NCBI GenBank assembly: GCA_963702565.1 | Contig: CAVPDE010000013.1 | Span: 90,674 to 154,673 of the forward strand | Direction: 5' to 3' | Origin: CAVPDE01 sp963702565 | GTDB lineage: Bacteria > Desulfobacterota > DSM-4660 > Desulfatiglandales > HGW-15 | DNA length: 64,000 nucleotides | Shown here: piece by piece, positions 61,484 to 64,000 of the stretch | How the letters are laid out: every line of letters begins with the position of its first letter | How positions within the stretch are numbered: position 1 is the stretch's first letter | The notes under the pieces: model-generated | Told to the model about the DNA's origin: nothing | What the model saw: only the letters and a program-made list of their open reading frames with translations | Database searches by the model: none | Position numbers and translations under genes: made by a program

Positions 61484-62638
61484 TTAACCGACCCTCCCGA
61501 GAGCTTGGATAATGGGGACCCTGACAGCCCGCCAGGTCGGCAATACCGCAGACGCCATCCCGACAGCCAGCGCTGCCAAGCCTTGAAAAATAACCGTCTG
61601 CTGCGTCACCAAGAAAACGGGGAAGTAGTCTCCCAGGTAGTTTAGAAAGGCGTTTGCCGCTGGGAAGGTCAACAAGACTCCACCGGCGCCGCCCAGTACG
61701 GCGATGAGCAGGGATTCACCCAGGATCATCGTAGCCAGATAGGTGCCCCCGAACCCAAGGGTTTTGAATACCGCATATTCCCCCAGCCGTTCCCGCACGG
61801 ACATGCTCATGCTGTTTGCGGCCACCGCCATGATGATGACGATCACCACAAAAGAGACCAACTGGATCACCAGAAGAATCGCCTCTGTGAGATCGACAAA
61901 CCCCAGCTGAAAAGCCTTCTCCGTTTCGGTCAAGGTCTCTGCATAGGAATTCTTGAAGACCCTGTCCACCTTTGCCGCCGTCTCGGCAGCAAGTTCCGGG
62001 TTGGTGACGCTCAGGATGTAGATCCCCACCTGGTCGGCCATGACAGAATTTCTTTTTTTTAAGGATTCATTGACGTAGTCCCAGTGAAAGAAGAACTGGC
62101 TTTCATCCACGCGGCTGTCCCGGCCGGAATAGATCCCTCGCAGCACAAATTCCCAGTTGCCGGAAAAGATGGTTCCGCGAAGGGTAATGAGGTCCCCGAC
62201 CTTCCAGTCAAATCGTTTCGCGAGCTTGCGGCCTACAATGCAAGCTCTCCGGTCTCTCAGAAAAACCTGTTTCTGATCTTCAGGAAGCAGATACTCGGAA
62301 TAGAGTTCCAGGTAGGTTCTCGGCTCAACCGCGAAGTTTGCGAAGAAGTTCTTTTCTTCAATGTAGATTCCACCAAACCAGTTGCCGTAGGAAACGTTCT
62401 TGACCCCCTCTACCCCTCGAATCCTTTCCAGATAGGAGAGAGGAAGGGGAAAAATGAGAGAAATGGAATTGCGGGTGATGAGGCGGTTGGCTGAAGAGGC
62501 TTCCACGCCGGCATACCAGGCGCTGATGACCGTTCGAAGAAGACCGAAGGAGAGAATGGCCACGCAGATACCGCAAAGCGTGAGCCCCGTTCGAAGTTTG
62601 TGCCTAAGCAGGTTGCGAAAAAGTAATCTCAGGAGCAC
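61484..62638 (-). CDS. FtsX/MacB-type ABC transporter permease (first)
   Basis: 384 aa, same layout as the downstream permease: N-terminal helix, periplasmic domain, C-terminal helices with RERLGEYAVFKTLGFGGTYLATMI. GTG 62638 chosen (AAGGGAG 9 bases upstream); a TTG at 62644 is an alternative. Overlaps the ATPase gene end. The two permeases probably form a heterodimer. Confidence 0.87.
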   Translation of the reverse strand: MLLRLLFRNLLRHKLRTGLTLCGICVAILSFGLLRTVISAWYAGVEASSANRLITRNSISLIFPLPLSYLERIRGVEGVKNVSYGNWFGGIYIEEKNFFANFAVEPRTYLELYSEYLLPEDQKQVFLRDRRACIVGRKLAKRFDWKVGDLITLRGTIFSGNWEFVLRGIYSGRDSRVDESQFFFHWDYVNESLKKRNSVMADQVGIYILSVTNPELAAETAAKVDRVFKNSYAETLTETEKAFQLGFVDLTEAILLVIQLVSFVVIVIIMAVAANSMSMSVRERLGEYAVFKTLGFGGTYLATMILGESLLIAVLGGAGGVLLTFPAANAFLNYLGDYFPVFLVTQQTVIFQGLAALAVGMASAVLPTWRAVRVPIIQALGRVG

Positions 62639-63317
62639 TGGCAAGAACTCCCTTCTCCAGGTACCTCATGGAGCGGGCCTTTCGCGCCGCCCTCGGATCA
62701 TGAGTCACCATAATAATCGTTTTGCCCGCCTCCAGGCTCAACCGCTCCATGAGGCTGAGCACTTCTTCCGCGGATGTTCGATCGAGGTCGCCTGTCGGCT
62801 CATCCGCCACCAGTATGGCCGGATCCGTGGCCATGGCGCGCGCGATCGCCACCCGTTGCTGCTGCCCTCCTGAGAGCTGCCCTGGATAGTGATCCATCCG
62901 GTCCTCGAGCTTGACTAGGTTCAGCGCGGTGGCCACATGTTCGCGGCGTTCTTTTTTGGTGAGATCGCTGAGAATCAGCGGCAGCTCCACATTCTCGAAA
63001 GCCGTGAGAACCGGGATGAGGTTGTAAAACTGGAAAATAAAACCCACGTTCACCGCCCGCCACTCCGCAAGCTCGCTTTCAGAAAGCGTGGTGATATCGA
63101 CGCCGGCCACATGGATCGTTCCTGAATCCGCCTGATCGAGCCCTGCGATCAGATTCAGGAGCGTGCTCTTTCCTGACCCTGACGGTCCCATAAGCGCCAT
63201 GAAATCTCCTTCACGGATGTCGAGGGTGATGTCTCTGAGCACCGGGAGGGTCTGGCCGCCGCGCCGATAGGACTTGAAGAGGTTCCTGAGTTCAACAATG
63301 GCCGGTCTTTCTTCCAT
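62604..63317 (-). CDS. LolD/MacB-type ABC transporter ATPase
   Basis: 237 aa: Walker A GPSGSGKST, signature LSGGQQQR, Walker B ILVADEPTGDLD, and the FIFQFYNLIPVLTAFENVELPL segment typical of the LolD/MacB subfamily. ATG 63317 abuts the adaptor stop codon; 35-bp overlap with the first permease. Confidence 0.92.
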   Translation of the reverse strand: MEERPAIVELRNLFKSYRRGGQTLPVLRDITLDIREGDFMALMGPSGSGKSTLLNLIAGLDQADSGTIHVAGVDITTLSESELAEWRAVNVGFIFQFYNLIPVLTAFENVELPLILSDLTKKERREHVATALNLVKLEDRMDHYPGQLSGGQQQRVAIARAMATDPAILVADEPTGDLDRTSAEEVLSLMERLSLEAGKTIIMVTHDPRAARKARSMRYLEKGVLASAPEITFSQPA

Positions 63318-64000
63318 CTACTTCTCCGGGATTTTAACCCTCGTACCGCTCTTCAGGCCGCCTCCGGGATTGAGGACGACCTTGTCTCCTGCCCCGAGCC
63401 CTTCCAAAATCTCAACCATCGTGTCCATGCGCCTTCCCGTGCGAACTTTTTTCTCCACCGCCCGGTCTCCATTCACGAGAAAAACGACGCTCTGCCCTCC
63501 CAGGGAAACCACCGCAGAGGCGGGAACAGCCTTCAGAGGCTTCTCCTCCTCCGGCACCATCTCTCTGGACAGGAAAGCCACCTTGGCGCTCATCTCCGGG
63601 AGGATTCGCGGGTCCATCTCCTTAAAAGCGACTTTGACGAGAACCGACGCTTTGCTCCGATCTGCCGTGGGAACGATCATGTGGACCGCCCCCTTGAAAC
63701 GGAGATCCGGGAAAGCGTCCAGCCTTATTTCGCAGGGCTGACCAACCCTGACCTGGCTGATATTGGATTCAGAGACATCCACTTCCACCTGGAGCGAGCC
63801 CATGTCCGCGATGGTGACCACTGCGGCTTTGGCATTGGCTGCGGCACCCAGGGGGGTCACGATGTCGCCGATGTCCGCATTCTTGGTAAGCACAACCGCA
63901 TCAAAGGGCGCCCGAATATTGGAATACTCCACCAGGACTTTTGCTTCCTCCCGAGCCGCCTCGCTGGCACGGATCGCTGCCTCCTGGGCAGCGACAGCCG
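63318..64000 (-). CDS. Membrane-fusion (MacA/HlyD-type) adaptor, partial
   Basis: The reading frame is open from 63318 to the right edge of the window, so the N-terminus is outside. It shows the end of a coiled-coil hairpin (EAAIRASEAAREEAK), then the lipoyl half-motif YSNIRAPFDAVV and beta-barrel domains. Forms a MacAB-like tripartite exporter with the adjacent ATPase and permeases. Confidence 0.85.
   Translation of the reverse strand, partial: AVAAQEAAIRASEAAREEAKVLVEYSNIRAPFDAVVLTKNADIGDIVTPLGAAANAKAAVVTIADMGSLQVEVDVSESNISQVRVGQPCEIRLDAFPDLRFKGAVHMIVPTADRSKASVLVKVAFKEMDPRILPEMSAKVAFLSREMVPEEEKPLKAVPASAVVSLGGQSVVFLVNGDRAVEKKVRTGRRMDTMVEILEGLGAGDKVVLNPGGGLKSGTRVKIPEK

Overview
This 64 kb window looks like the chromosome of an anaerobic Desulfobacterota (former deltaproteobacterial) organism. 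That reading rests on the gene content: two rubredoxins, rubrerythrin, a ferritin-like protein, hybrid cluster protein, HdrC/HdrB-type proteins, an octaheme HAO-family cytochrome, a ferredoxin:thioredoxin reductase catalytic subunit, several sigma-54 activators, and families of palindromic intergenic repeats. There is no rRNA, tRNA, CRISPR array or complete transposase. Taxonomy is inferred from content only.

Layout. 1-3.4 kb: NifU-like scaffold and a MoxR ATPase/TraB-like pair. 3.8-5.2 kb: redox operon (glutaredoxin, FTR catalytic chain, odd rubredoxin, ferritin-like). 5.2-10.1 kb: polar amino acid ABC transporter plus a MATE exporter. 10.3-17.5 kb: rubredoxin, HEAT protein, octaheme cytochrome, FtsH, CbpM/DnaJ, rubrerythrin, UspA. 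17.5-21 kb: Fe-S protein, zinc-ribbon HD protein and Hcp, with an HcpR-like site upstream of hcp. 21.1-25.2 kb: CopA, copper chaperone, MOT1-type transporter. 25.2-30.7 kb: ZraP/ZraS/ZraR-like metal-stress system with sigma-54 promoters in both directions and a second activator. 31-34.6 kb: FHA-GAF-GGDEF cyclase, HdrB/HdrC and a hypothetical protein.

35-39.3 kb and 51.6-58 kb hold the most interesting content. Two operons rich in ligases, acyltransferases and amino-acid-modifying enzymes (SpeD-like/GNAT/ATP-grasp/PLP decarboxylase, and KamA/two ATP-grasps/GNAT), plus a small conserved gene, each have a -24/-12 sigma-54 promoter. Upstream of all three lies the same 15-bp dyad, GGAAC-N5-GTTCC (five good copies, one weaker). 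An NtrC-type activator gene with a degenerate receiver sits next to one of them. I infer one sigma-54 regulon making an unknown amino-acid or polyamine conjugate.

40-49.4 kb is an accessory segment: unrelated plus-strand genes (SOUL lipoprotein, serine hydrolase, secreted hypotheticals, GNAT, GIY-YIG), integron-attC-like sequences, a broken REP-associated transposase and a truncated GNAT. 49.4-51.6 kb carries ada and a nitrilase. 58-64 kb carries a DUF2914 protein, a CdaA-YbbR fusion (c-di-AMP synthase joined to its regulator-type domain) and a MacB/Lol-type exporter that runs off the right edge.
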